Shown: one piece after another, positions 34,471 through 47,083 of the stretch
Numbering within the stretch: position 1 is the stretch's first letter
Layout of the letters: the number at the start of each line of letters is the position of its first letter
Made by a program: the position numbers and the translations under genes
NCBI GenBank assembly: GCA_947568835.1
Contig: OX387608.1
Location: forward strand, 6,424,001 to 6,488,000
DNA: 64,000 nt
Direction: 5' to 3'
Source: Protonemura montana
Taxonomy: Eukaryota; Arthropoda; Insecta; Plecoptera; Nemouridae
Notes under the pieces: model-generated
Told to the model about the DNA's origin: nothing
The model's database searches: none
What the model saw: the letters and a program-made list of their open reading frames with translations, nothing else

Positions 34471-34599
34471 GTCACCCGACTGGCATTGTTGCGTAGCTCA
34501 TCCCGTTCGCCTGCTCGCAACGATGTCAATAACACAACATCAATGGCGCTATGTCAACAGCTTATCACGAAACGTTGGGGTAATGGTTAGTTTGAGCTT

Positions 34600-35980
34600 A
34601 GCATTGAAAGCCCAGCTTGTCGGTAGGGTTTGCAACTAATACGAAGGTTTCAGATAAAGCAAACAAAACATAATAAAGCTCCTAACAATACACTAACGTA
34701 TCATCAACGTATTTAAATACTTACAACTACATCAACAACTACTAACTAGGAAAGTTCTACACTTGGAAAAGTTCGCTTTTTGGTAGAAAATCGTTACTTA
34801 AGTCTAAATCGAACTTAATTTAAGAAAAATAAAGTTTCTATTGCAAGGCATGTGATATTTATACAATTTGTGATAAATATATCGAATAGAAGAAAAAATA
34901 AACAAAACAAAACTACATAATAATAAATAAAGAGCTAGTAGATACAGAAGGCTTATAAAACCTGGTGGCTTGATGAGATGTTTTGAAATTAGTTGAGGTA
35001 AGTTTCAAAGAAGGAAACAAATTAATAAAGAAATTAGGTGACAGACTATTTTGAAATAAGAATAGTTAAAGAAGAATTGTCTTCAAACCTTAGACATTTT
35101 GCTTTTTGATTTCAGTAAAGAGTTTCAGTTAAACGAAGAACGTCTTTAGTGGTTTGCTTTACTTTGCTTGTTCACTTTTACAACGACGAGAATCTTTCTT
35201 TAAAACACTTCCGAGCAACGAGACATTTACTAAACGGAATGTTAAATATTTAACCAGACTGAGATCCTGGAAAAATCTGGTTAGATTTTTGATTTTGACA
35301 GAAATAAAATAACACTTAAAATTCAGTTCCAAAACTCATTTTCAACGCATTTTCCCGTTTTTTTTTCCACTTCCAGTAACCAAAAATGCACTAAATTTAC
35401 ATCACCACATCTTTAAAAAGATGTATTTAAAATAAATCAGTTGATTCAACGATCCAATCGAACACGAGCACATATTTCCGGTACAGTAGCCAGAGATTCG
35501 TGAGTTGCCCCTTGCGTCGGGCTGTTATACGTGCCCGCGATACACAACTGTACTGCTAGTTGCGTCACTGAGGTGAACGGTATGACCGGTACAGGCACTC
35601 GATATCGGCGGCTGCGCAACACAATATTCTCGAACTAGCCAGAGAAATATGTTATGGGAGTTCCAAACAAACCTTTTATACTGTCTATGTTACAGAAAAA
35701 TAGATTGTAGATTAGTGATTCTAAAATTAGTTGTACTTAGTCCAGCGGTGCTTCCGATATAGGTACTCGTCCATTTAATGGTAAAAATAGGCAAACAAAA
35801 TAATAACAACCACCAAGTAACGTTTTTTTTAAGGTGTTTTAAAGGAATTTGCCCTGAAAAAGATTTCAAATGTGATTTAAGCACATTTTTAATTTTTTAA
35901 TTAGCTATACAAACAATCAAATGGCAGTACATATTACACTTTTAATTACTTTTAGTATTTAAAAAAAAATCTCGTTCTTA
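34600..35980. other. Non-coding sequence upstream of the MGC candidate exon
   Basis: AT-rich, apart from a GC-richer patch at about 35455-35635 that could be a promoter for the minus-strand gene. No exon is supported. Confidence 0.3.
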
Positions 35981-35988
35981 TTTCATGT

Positions 35989-36360
35989 ACTGATTGATTT
36001 GTGGTGTTTAACGACGCACTATTTTGACATCAGGCCTTGTGACACTGGTCTAATAGCGTTGGTGAATGCTTGAATAGTGACAAGGATGATGATGAACCTA
36101 AGAGAACCTAGAAGGGAGGAAGGGTAACCGGGTCCCAGCTAGTAGCCTACTCCTGTCGAACAGCACAAAGGGGACTCTTTCGAAGGACGGTACAACGCGA
36201 ACAACAGGATTCCTCCACAAATCCATGCTGTCGAGCGGAAAATGGTTGTACTACTTTTCATCCTTCAAACCTCTCTCCGAAAAAGACTAAGTATGTGTAT
36301 GATGGTCACCAATCCAATACCTGACTCAGCGCAGTGTTGCTTAACTTCAGTGATTTCACT
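35989..36360 (-). mobile_element. 5S-derived SINE family C, near-complete minus copy
   Basis: Runs from the 3' end ('gtgtttaacgacgcactatt' at about 36003) through the body ('aaggacggtacaac', 'ccatgctgtcgag') to the 5S-like head (about 36300-36360: 'cgcagtgttgcttaacttca' is the complement of the TTAAGCAACACTGCG segment). Confidence 0.8.
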
Positions 36361-36749
36361 ATTCCTACCGGCAATAGAGAAGGAACTGGAGAATATCTCA
36401 AGCTGATCTTGACATTTAATTAAGTTTAATTAAAAAAGAATGAAGTCAAAAATATTTTTTTGCGAATTGAAAAACTTCGGACTCCATTGGTGCCGTAAAT
36501 TTGAGCAAAATTGCCAACACCAAATTTCAAGATTTTACTGTGACCTACTTTGAAAAATTGCGTTGGCCCTAGATTTTGTTGACACTCATCGCTACCCCAA
36601 CGCATACAAAAACGACACGTTATTCCCTTTCAAAGAACTTTTCATGGAAATCGATCGACAGTGTATGTTTGACATTGACATCAATTCCCTACACCATATG
36701 ACACTCTCATACGGTTTTATCAATTGTTAATATCACATCATCTGTCAAA

Positions 36750-36795
36750 CTACCCCCTCCCCCCCCCCCCCCCCCTCCGCCACCGCCCCCTCACT
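36750..36795 (+). repeat. Poly-C tract (17 C) in a C-rich stretch
   Basis: An uninterrupted run of 17 C at about 36759-36775, flanked by further C runs. The other strand is G-rich and could form a quadruplex. Confidence 0.85.
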
Positions 36796-37204
36796 AAAAC
36801 AATTGCAAATGTGTTTATCATGTAAAATTAATTTAACGTACCAGATAAGGAGCCTACATTGTTGTATGTTTTGCAATATGTGTAACACTTTGCTCGTGTA
36901 CTTAAATCAATTAGCAGTTAAAATATGAATATTTAACGGATATTAGCGATTGTCCTAGACTTATTTTCACTAAGTGGCTTGGGAGCTAAAGTAGTACTGT
37001 ACCTAAAATTCACATTTGGTAACACATATATTATTAAGTTATATTGTTAAGTTTCTAGAATATTTTCCCCTAAGGCAACCCTATATATTCCCCTATATTA
37101 CCTAAGGCAACAGAAATATCTTAGAAAACTCATGTTATTTTCGGATTATTGCAAGTCCAAATGTTATCGTGTAGACTTCTGAGATCTTCGGTTGATTGAT
37201 TGAT

Positions 37205-37585
37205 TGACTGATCGTTCGGTGGTCACCCATTCAATACCCGACCTTGCGCAGTGTTGCTTCACCTCGGCGATCTCCTGAGAACTGGAGTTTCGAACACCCC
37301 AAACCATTCAGTGATCACCCATCAAATATCTGACCCAGCGTAGTGTTGCTTAACTTAAGTGATTTCACATAGACCGGTGTTTCGAACACACCGACCGTTC
37401 GGTGGTGACCCTTCCAGCACCCAAACTTGCGCAGTGTTGCTTAACCTCGGTGATCTCACGAGAACCGTTGTTTCCAACACGCCAAACCACGCGGTGATCA
37501 CCCATTCAATACCAGACTCAGCGCAGTGTGGCTTAACTTCGGTGATATCACGAGAACCGGTGTTTCCAACACGCCAACACCTGAA
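37205..37585 (-). repeat. Tandem array of four 5S-rRNA-like units (A-B-A-B)
   Basis: The complement of GGGTGACC (GGTCACCC and variants) occurs at 37221, 37313, 37404 and 37496, so the units are 91-92 bp. On the minus strand each reads like 5S rRNA: GTGTTGGAAACACCGG, TCTCGTGAGATCACCGA, GTTAAGCAACACTGCGC, GATGGGTGACC. Units 1 and 3 share 'cttgcgcagtg' with 'acctcgg'; units 2 and 4 share a different 'cagcg(t/c)agtg' with 'aactt'. The array therefore looks like a duplicated dimer of about 183 bp. No SINE body is attached. Confidence 0.85.
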
Positions 37586-38055
37586 CACCTTTCACATATC
37601 AACAACTCGTAGATAAGAATCGTAACTTGGCAACGGCCTCATAACAAACATAACGTTGTGTTATGGTTCTCAAGCACAGAATGCACAGAACGGAAATATT
37701 GATTGGACATTATTTTTAAATCATGAACTTGTAATTTGTGGCTTCGTTGGTGTGTCAAAATCGACGGCGTTCTGTTGATGGATCAACATACGAGAACGTT
37801 GAATAATTGATTTTCGAGTTGGCCTTGAATTTTTTACTGGCTTGTAGATGGTTTTCATTGTGGGGGTCAGGGGTTCGAGTAAGAAATCAATTAATGAACT
37901 CTTTCTACCCATTGGGGTGGCATCGACATGCAAAGATCCACCTATACCTTGAAATAACATACCATTCCCTAAAATGTGATATCTTTTAATAAAAAAAAAT
38001 AAAAATCATGAAGTTCATTACTAGGTTTTTAACCAACTATAATGATTATACAAAC

Positions 38056-38460
38056 CGTACGGTTTAGCGTTTTGGAAACACCAGTTCTCGTGAGATCACT
38101 GAAGTTAAGCAACACTGCGCTGCGTCAGGTATTGGATGGGTAACCATCAGACACGTGACCAGTTCTGTTCGGGAGAGATGTTGAAGGGATGAAAGTTTGT
38201 ACAACAACTTCACTCGCCTTGCTTATCAACCTCTTGACAGCATGGATTTGTAGAGGAATCCTGTTCGTTCACGTTGTACCGTCCTTCGGAAGGGACGTTA
38301 AGCCGTTGGTCCCATTGGTGCTTTTCAACTGTACTTCTCCCTTCTAGGTTATGTTAGGTTCATTATCATCCTCATTATAATCCAATCATTCACCGACGCC
38401 ATTAGATCAGTGCCGCATGGCCAGTTGTCAAAACAGTGCGTCGCTAAACACCACAATCAC
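38056..38460 (+). mobile_element. 5S-derived SINE family C, full-length copy
   Basis: The head at about 38060-38150 matches 5S rRNA (GGTTTAGCGTTTTGGAAACA, TTAAGCAACACTGCGCTGCG, GGTATTGGATGGGTAACC). The family body follows, and the copy ends with 'aaaacagtgcgtcgctaaac'. Confidence 0.85.
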
Positions 38461-38659
38461 TCAAAGAAGACAAGTATGTTAAAAAACGCATGGTAAAAAT
38501 GTCAATGATGAAAAATGCAATTAGTGTTAAGTAAAATATTCTGTCGCTGACAGTGAAAACATTACATGAAACTAATTATTTACTTGACATATTATTGTTT
38601 ATATAATACATTTCAAAATACTGATCAGGGTGCCCTGTTATTTCTGGATGATGTAGTAC

Positions 38660-38722
38660 CACGGAGTGAGAGAACCAATGTGAAATTTTTTGCTGAGCAA
38701 ACGAGCCGACAACTTTTGCAGG
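38660..38722 (+). repeat. Dispersed repeat family F fragment
   Basis: 'gctgagcaaacgagccgaca' followed by 'cttttgcaggtggcttgg' matches the core of the family F copies at 48.7 and 56.6 kb. Confidence 0.4.
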
Positions 38723-39320
38723 TGGCTTGGAAATGAACTATTTCACTATTTTCTCGACGAAAACCACCAACGGGCGAATCACAGCCTTCTAAGAAAACGC
38801 CCCTAAAAGCTAATAAGCATGAAAGCCGTGTGGAAGCCACGTTTGTTGGTGTTTCTTGATAATATTACAGTCACGTTTTACTCACAAGAATTTTCAATAT
38901 ATTTCAGCATGAATTCGCCGAAAGATTTTAGCCAAACATGATAAACAACTTGATAACTAACCCAAATATTTGACAACTAGTGAACCAACCCAGCGCACGC
39001 AGCGAGACGCATCATACCGCAACCACAAGTTTCCAAGTAAAAATGTATGCTAATTGATTCATCGCATTTTCAACTTCTCCATTTTGCCGTTCATGTCTAT
39101 ATTTATTTACTCGTGAACCTAATTTCGGGATCTTCTTCAAGACTTTCGTTTTCTCCGTTTGGTTTGAGTTTGATTAGCATATGCACCTCGGTTGTAAAAT
39201 GTGCTTGCTACAGCTTGACGGTTCGCTGACCAGATGACGGACTTAATTATAGTAGATCATCAAGGAATTCGCTTTTTTGTTTGAATGTCAGGGTAATTAC
39301 GCATGGTTATGTGTATGCAC

Positions 39321-39440
39321 TACCACTGCCATCTAAATTGCCACCGGATTTGTTTTCTTATACCACTGCCTTCTAAACTGCCACCGGATTTGTTTTCTTA
39401 TACCACTGCCTTCTAAACTGCTACCGGATTTGTTTTAGTA
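39321..39440 (+). repeat. Tandem repeat, 40 bp x 3
   Basis: Units start at 39321, 39361 and 39401 with TACCACTGCC and continue as (T/C)CTAAA(T/C)TGCCACCGG. They are nearly identical and directly precede a family C SINE. Confidence 0.9.
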
Positions 39441-39855
39441 TGGATTGATTTGTGGTGTGAAACGACGCACTGTTTTGACAACTGATCCTATGGCTCTGGT
39501 CTAATTGCTTCGGTGAATGAGTTAATGATTTTGAGTAAGATGATGAACTTAACCTTGCCTAGAAGGGAGGAAGGGAAACCCGGTGTCAGCACGTAGCCTA
39601 CTCCTGTTTAAGAGCACCGAGTGGACCACCGGCTTAACGTCCCTTCCGAAGGATGGTACAGCTCGAACAACAGGATTTCTCCATAAATCCATGCTGTCGA
39701 GAGGTTGATAAGCAAGGCGAATGAAGTTGTTGTACTAACTTAAATTCCTCTCGAACAGAACTGGTCGTGAGTAAGATGGTCGCCCATCCAATACATGACC
39801 CTGCGTAGTTTTATTAAACTTCGATGACCGAACGAGGTCCGCTGTTTCCGAATAT
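39441..39855 (-). mobile_element. 5S-derived SINE family C, minus copy
   Basis: The 3' end at the left ('gtgtgaaacgacgcactgtt'), the body in the middle and a decayed 5S-like head at about 39775-39855 ('gcccatccaatacatgaccc'). Confidence 0.75.
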
Positions 39856-39999
39856 CTTCCCATATACTTCGAGACCTCTTACGTTTCCCCATATTTGCAA
39901 ATTGTTTTTTTGGTTTCGTCAGAAAGGCAAAATGTTGAGGGATGAAATTTTATTTCGGTTTGCTTGGTCGATAAAGATATATATTGGATAAATCTCAAG

Positions 40000-42400
40000 G
40001 CTTGTAGAATAGTTCATTTGCTCTGGGATACGAAATTGATCTTTGGGACTTTTAAACTAATTCACAGACAGCTTTTCTTGAAATTAATATAACGTATTTT
40101 CTATTCCGTTGGCTTTAATTCTAAGAAAAAATATTCAGCACAGCATAAGACTTGTAGAATATTGTTCTATTATCTTTGATTCTATGGGAACCATTTTGCA
40201 ACGTTATGAAAATTAAAAATTGCACTTTACTTAATAACAAGTTTTTATTAATTAATTAGATTATTTTATATTACCTTTCACATAATCCTTTTGATTTAAA
40301 TTACGTTACACCTACGGCCAATGAGGTTGCAAACGAGAGGACCCAGAAGAAACAAAATATGAAAACGATCTGTCAGAAGATTTTCAAGTAGGCACTGCAC
40401 ATTCCATAAAGCGATCAGAAACAAAGCATTCACACACCGCGTAGCCTACTTTTCGATCTTTTAAACTTACGACCATTCGCGCATATTTCACGTAAAAACC
40501 ACGATAATATAGTTTCTCCAAATAAATGGTATGGCACACTCGGCTCGAAACTATATTATTATAAACGAATACCGCATCGTGCCGCACTCAATTGGGCTAA
40601 TATTTTATTTCGTCGGCGCGCGAATCTAGTTCAAATAAAATAGAATTTTAGTCGCCATGACAGTTACTCGCTAGCACTTGTTTGAAGAAAAAAACCGTTC
40701 GTTTTCTTCAATTCGGTTTCGATTTCGAGCCAACGCTTTTGATGCGGAACAGTATGAATATAATATAATAAATTATTTTACAAGGTTTGATAATGATAAT
40801 TAGTTGTAAAGTGGCAATAAAATATTTGTATTAATATGATATGTTTACGCCGTTGGCTTTGGCTAGAATCACGCGGCATTCCGGATAGATAATGTGGAAA
40901 GTGAATCACAATATTGCTAATAAGAATTTTGTAATTAAAAACTAGCCTAGCCTAGGGATTGATTTCGATGAGTTGGCAACTAAACAGAAGTCATCTCGCG
41001 CTTGTCGATTCAAATTCTAACCTAGATAAAAACGTTTGCCGAGTGGTTTTAAATCTCGTCGCAAACTCCCGGTGCACTTTTTTTACTCGCGTCGGTGACG
41101 GTTGCATTTCTTGTTTTTTTGTTACGTTCACGAACTTGAAAGTGCATTTTATGTTTGCAAATCACCGTGTCATGAAATTCGACAAGGCTGGGTACGAAAA
41201 CTTTTACTCTTGGTTACAATTAAAATAAAACAGTACATTTTTAAAGAAAGAATGTGCAATGGATATTCGCGATGGAAAAGATTGGAAATGAGAAATTTTA
41301 CATAATGGTATAATTTGATGAATGAAACTACGTGCATTTGATTACTTTCAAACAGTCCAAAGAAAATAAAAAAAATTACATTACCGTACATTTTTGATAA
41401 ATCATTTAAAACGCCAAGTAATCGAGACAATGTCACGTGGGCTTTATTTCGAAACTGTCAAGTTTCCTACCTATCATTACTTCTCTAAAAATGTTTTAAA
41501 AATATCTAAAAACAAAATAACAGTCGCCTTTCTACAGAGTATTTCACTCTCCCTCAACGCTAACCACTTCTTTCCAGATTACAAGTCTGTGAAACTTCAC
41601 AATTAAAAAAATTAGAAAGATAAATGAACTGCAACTTGCATCGCTATCACGAATCATAATCTCTAACTCAACTACAGCGACCAATCTATCAACTCCTTCA
41701 GACAGACATCAAAATTGGCAATACATTCAACCCAGTCGATCATTTACTCCATCACTACTCCAACCGTTAGCAGCATTTTGATTTACAAAATCATTTTCTC
41801 CCTCATTGTGAAGGCACCCACGTAACAGTCAATCCACTAAGAATGATAAACAAGCATCGCTATAGGGAAAATCAAGGGCTACGTTACTCTGTGCAGTGCC
41901 AACTCCGAACGATGCTCGTCTGAAAATGATAATGTTGAAAGAGAAAGGACCTGGCATGGGTAAGCCACGGGAGCGACTGCGACAACAGGATAGTGTTCGA
42001 CAGAGATGGAGAGATCAGCATGGTAAGAGAAAGCGCTCTTGAACCTTGCTGGTTGAAGAGCTATGTAAAAAGTTTTTGAATTCGGAAAGCGGTGGTTAGT
42101 CTGTACGGAACCTCAGAGTGGGTAAGGTCTGACTTGTGGACCTAACTTTAAGGGATAAGGGGTCTCTGATACCTAGTAGTGGTCGACGGTATGTGTTTGG
42201 ATCCTCTTATCTGAAGAGAGTGCGACAGGACTTGGTACTTAACTAAATTTAAATAGTAATTTTAATCTAAATTTAAAACCAAATGAGTGCAATTCATTGT
42301 GATATCGAACTAACTTTTTTTAATAAGCGAATCGAATCGATTTCGTGTGAGAGAACAGTTAGTTGTCAAATATTATATTCAAAAATGCTGTGACATATTC
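40000..42400. other. AT-rich non-coding sequence
   Basis: No exon, RNA gene or clear repeat is supported here. Several short open frames (for example 40959-41228) have no recognisable content or splice context. Confidence 0.35.
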
Positions 42401-42454
42401 GTGAGCGTTTTTTTTGTTTTGTTTGTAAAGTGTATTTATAGTGGAGATTGTCCT

Positions 42455-42522
42455 CATGACAACGATGTGCCTAAGGGATGTTCGATCAAGGGCTATTAAC
42501 GACTACAGCCAAGGAAAATTCA
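42455..42522 (+). CDS. Candidate distant first coding exon of the serine-protease-like gene
   Basis: ATG at 42455 encodes MTTMCLRDVRSRAINDYSQG and three more residues, then a very good donor (TTCAG|GTGAGT). Its phase (2) matches the exon beginning at 60744. The join adds no stop and runs in frame through 23 more codons to the Met at 60814. If real, the intron is about 18 kb and the protein gains a basic N-terminal tail of about 46 residues before its hydrophobic segment. It could equally belong to another transcript. Confidence 0.3.
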
Positions 42523-44214
42523 GGTGAGTTTTTGATGACATTTGAATCTTCAACGATAATTTATTTATCATCTCTCCCGTGGCGACTTATTTGTCTAACA
42601 TACTACAACACGAACTTCTAAAAAAAAAAAACCACAACAGACGTCTTTCAAGTTTTTTTTTTATTGTGTTTTTTAAGGGTTTTCAAGGGTATAACCATTG
42701 TACACCTGCCGTAGCCGCTTCAAACCACCTGTTATTAGGCCACGGTAAGGGCTGTTGAAAGCGAAAACATTCCAGAGAAAACAACCCATGTTCAACAAAA
42801 CAATAGGGTGAATAGAATATTATAGACCAAGCTATTATCAATTAGCCAAAATACGCATGTTATTCTTTTAGCATTTTAGGGGAAAAAAAAATTAAATAGA
42901 GACGTATAGGGAAAATGTTTAAATGAAGTATAGAAACTCCTGAAGATTGTCAATCAAAATCGTTGTGCCAATTTATGCATCAGCTAATATTGAAAGAAAT
43001 CTGTATTTATTTAGTGCTGTAAAAACTAACTAAACTTCCGCAACCCATTCAAATGCTCATTGAACCGTGCTAGTCGAGCAATCTGCGTCGAATGCAGACC
43101 CGACTGACCCGCTAATCGGCGTCGATGTAAATACAGAGCAGCCAAGGGGAATCTTCATCGTCCTCATTCGTCTCTGGGAACTGTGCGATGCTAGATTATT
43201 GCCCGTGAATAAAACAAAGACTTTAGATACTCTTCAGCTTGTTCTGAAAGTGTACACCTCTGCGAGGCATGTGACTTGAAAGACAATGGACGACGGAGTC
43301 TTTCACTTGCCCCGTGCTAGACTTGGTTTCATGTGGGTATTGCCGGGTTTGCGTGAACCTAACGTATGAACGCGTTGAGAACTTATCTTGTAATCAATCT
43401 CTTGATTTAGACTGCCGGAAAGTAGCGAAATAAAAACTGCCTTTTTAACTGGGGCTTTTTAAAAAAATTTTCAGTTAAATAAACAAACGCTTTGTTTTAA
43501 AACTAACAAAAAATAAGTTGGATATATTTTTGTTTAAGCGAATGCTTAGGTAAGATGAATAAAAGACACAATATTGTCAAAACCTGAGTGTGATTTTTTT
43601 TGGCTGAGATTTTTGGCTGAGAAAAAATTTCACTTTTTCGCAACAGCCCATTAGAAAAGATGCGATATTTTGAAAGCCTTTTATTAATTTTTTTCCTCTA
43701 GCTCTTATAGGAAAAATGGCTCTAGATAGTTTTGATTTGGTCTATTCTCTCACTGGATGGACAGAACATCTTAAACCTAAATGGGCTAACAGGAATGTCA
43801 ATTTGGCACATGTTTATGAAAATATTGTTAAGAAAGAAACGAAAATTTAACGCTTTAATAATTATGAATCATTCCATCTGACTTTTAGAATCGAAAGTTT
43901 ACGTGCAATAAAACTGACGTGTTTTTCATTTCGCAGAATTGATTCGTCCATGTTTTACTACCTTAACATGGCAAATAAAAAAAAATTGCTTCTTACATTT
44001 CAATAGAAATTATTTGATTTCTCCAATTTTAATATAAACCATAAACGCTTTGTCGCCATTAATAAAAACGAAAAAAAATCTTCCGATAACACAAGAAATA
44101 TCGAGAAAATAATTACCATACGTGCTCCAAAATTACACACAGGTAATCCGTGAAATTATTTAACAATTTCTACGCTATTCTTTTTTAATTGCACCGGCAA
44201 TTAAAGCCGACATC

Positions 44215-44430
44215 GAACTCTTTATCAACGGCGTCTGCCAAGTATCGTTGGTAGCTGAAACGAGAAACCAACCCAGCGTGTCAAGTAGGCCAATGGTTAG
44301 ATGCGCGACGTCGGCGGCAGGCCGGGAGAAAGTGCCGCTCGACGGCGATCATCTCCAGCGACGCCTCGACGCCATCGAAGTCGTGGGCGTCGCCACAAGT
44401 TGGATCAAGGCGTGCGGCGTCGATTTTTGA
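44215..44430 (-). other. GC- and CpG-rich islet of unknown origin
   Basis: About 200 bp far richer in CG than its surroundings. On the minus strand the frame containing GVEASLEMIAVERHFLPA is open and resembles the LEDFLAIERNIS segment of the coiled-coil exon at 32009. No convincing splice sites are seen. A family C SINE abuts it on the right. Confidence 0.25.
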
Positions 44431-44431
44431 A

Positions 44432-44656
44432 GATGGGCACTGTGGCACTGGTTTAATGACGTCGGTGAATGTGTTGGTGAAGATGAACTTTATTTCACAT
44501 AGCATGGAGGAAGGGAAATCCTGTGTCGGCACGTAGCCTACTCTTGTCGAAGAGCACCAAAGTGACTACCGGCTTAACGTCCCTTCCGAGAGACGGTATA
44601 ACGCGAACAGCAGGATTCCTCCACAAATCCATGCTGTCGAGAGGTTGATATACTTC
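44432..44656 (-). mobile_element. 5S-derived SINE family C, truncated minus copy
   Basis: Body segments 'gtgtcggcacgtagcctact', 'gcttaacgtcccttccgaga' and 'ccatgctgtcgagaggttg'. The 5S head is missing. Confidence 0.7.
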
Positions 44657-46982
44657 ACAAGGGCCATGAGGTTCAATGTCAAAACAGTGCCTGTAGCAAA
44701 CGTTTCAAACGTTTGAGAGGATTAAACGTTCTAGCTATGCAAACGTTGACGGCAAATGTAAAAAAACCTTCAGAGCCAAAATGTACGTAATATCGCTATG
44801 TTCGCCGAAATACTTTCAAGAATCGAGTATCCACCAGGAGCACATCAGGTGTATTTTTTTGGAGAATCCATTTACTTAGTTATTATTTTTGTCCTGAACT
44901 TGGGTTAAAAGTGCGTTTTTGGGGTTCATTTTGGCAAGCGGAGAAAATATTTCAGTAAAATAACCATGTTTTCTAAATCTCGATCCTTTTTTTAACACAT
45001 TATTAGAACATTACGGCCGGAAATCTATGGAAATTTTGTCTAAAATCGATCGTTTATCCTCTTAATTCTAATTCATGAGAACTTTAATGTAAAACGCTAG
45101 CGAATTAAAAATATTAGCTATCACTATGCTTTCCCACCTTTTTCCCAGCTCTAGAGATAGAAAATTCGCCCACAGCTTTTCTAAATCGGGAAAATGTCAA
45201 TCTCTAGTTGTACATGAAAATTAATTTTCCGTACTCGATGAATTATAGATGAGGGCTTCGCCACATGGGTAGCGTGAGCTCAATCGATCGACTGTTCCGT
45301 TGAGAAAATCGAAGGTTTATGTACGTGAAAGAAAAGCAACATGACAGAAGAGGTTTCCCCTCACCTAAACACAATAGTACCGTGTCAATGTCGATCTTAG
45401 ATTTAAATAATTCAACGCTTGCCGAGTAGTTCATGTAAGATTCTCAAGGTCATTGTCTAACTAATAGAATATTGTAATTTAATTGATCAATTTTCGTGAA
45501 AATTAACATTTTTCGTGCAAAGCGATATAATTTGAAATAAAATTTCGTTGCGATCTTGTGACACATTTGCATTTCCGTGAATTTGATTTGGAAATTCAGC
45601 AAAATGTTTATTAATTGCAAGAGGTTTATAAATCTTCTAAGATTCCCGCATTCAAGTCCCCACGTATACAAGGTCTGGAGCTATCCCTGAATTTTGAAGT
45701 TTTTTTCATTTCGTTGTGATGATTGGGAATATTTCATAAGAAAATATAAATTTATACAAAAATAAATTAATTCTTTTTGGGTTTCACAATTTCGAACCAG
45801 CTGCAATGCTATTTATGGCAGGTTTGTATATGAATTGAGAATGACTCTTGTGATAGAACACTTATGATACACAATCATAATACTGATACTTTATGATACA
45901 CAAAAGTGATAACATTATAACGGTCCAGCCATGAGAAAGCCATTTTTTTTTTAAATTGTGTAAGCCCCAGAATATATAGGCTGTATTTTTTTTTGATGAC
46001 CTACACATCTTGGTTTGGCGTACCAATAAAAGTTTTTCCGGCAGCACATTTCAATTTTTAATTAATTTAAGTAGCAGAGTTTTAATTTCTAATTAAATAG
46101 TTTTAATTTCAGTAAGTGACAAAAAACATACAAAACGGACACATTTTTTATGAATTTGTCAATTTAGTTCTGTTAGCGATCTCTGCAATCGTCCAATTAA
46201 ATTGCACTTATTACTTTGACAACAACTTTTTAAACTGGGTTTTGAATGCAAAGTGAAGAAAAGCAGACACGAGTCTAAAAACCATAATAATGCAGCTGTC
46301 ATCGCATTGTGGACAGTAGTTTGATTCGATTTCATGAACGTTCAGAGAGATTCAATGATTTCACGCACTTTTAAATCCGCTGCCCATTGTTCGGAAACTG
46401 CATGAAGGTGTGAACATCTAGCAATTATCACGATTAGAAAATAGTATTAATTCCTCGAGATGAATTATAGCTCTAGGATATAAATGATATTTCTCTCTCA
46501 TGCATAAGTGGAATTAAACATTGTCTTTAAATAATAACGTATTGCAGTCTTTAAATCACCTGTTCTAAACGTCAAACTACTGTATTTTCCTCATGTCTTT
46601 GGATAGTTTATTTAATTTTTACATATGATTAAAACAAAGCACTTTTTACATAGATTTAAAATTACATAATTAGCATAAAAAATTCCAGTAATTTTCACAA
46701 GTTTTCACACAAATTTTTATGCAAAACAACGTCAAACGAACTAAATTACAATTGTTACAAAATTGCATCACAGCTAAGTATTTCAAGAACCAACTCCGTA
46801 AAAGAAAAATACACGTAATAATAATGAAAGACAGTTTTTTTTTTTTTTGTTCAAGACATATTTCGAAAACTGTCATGTCCTGGTCATTGTTTGTGAACAA
46901 CAATACGACAATTTGATAGCATTTATCTTGTCATAGATGCACGCCGTTATTATTCACATAGTTTTGATGGGTACAACCTAAC

Positions 46983-47083
46983 CTCATCAAGTGAAAGTAC
47001 CAGAGCCAGCTGTTTAATGCGTCGAACGCCGAGAAGAAAGTGGTGCCCATGTGTGATCATATAGCGTCGAGCATACACATCGC
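46983..47083 (-). CDS. Candidate alternative upstream exon of the coiled-coil gene
   Basis: On the minus strand, after an acceptor (TTACTTCCAG), 101 bases encode DVYARRYMITHGHHFLLGVR then RIKQLALVLSLDE, ending at GAG|GTTAGG in phase 0. That is the phase needed to join the coiled-coil exon starting at 32009, across about 15 kb. The incoming phase is 1, so further exons would lie upstream. The base composition is exon-like in an AT-rich setting. It competes with the MGC exon at 34470 as the 5' end. Confidence 0.35.
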
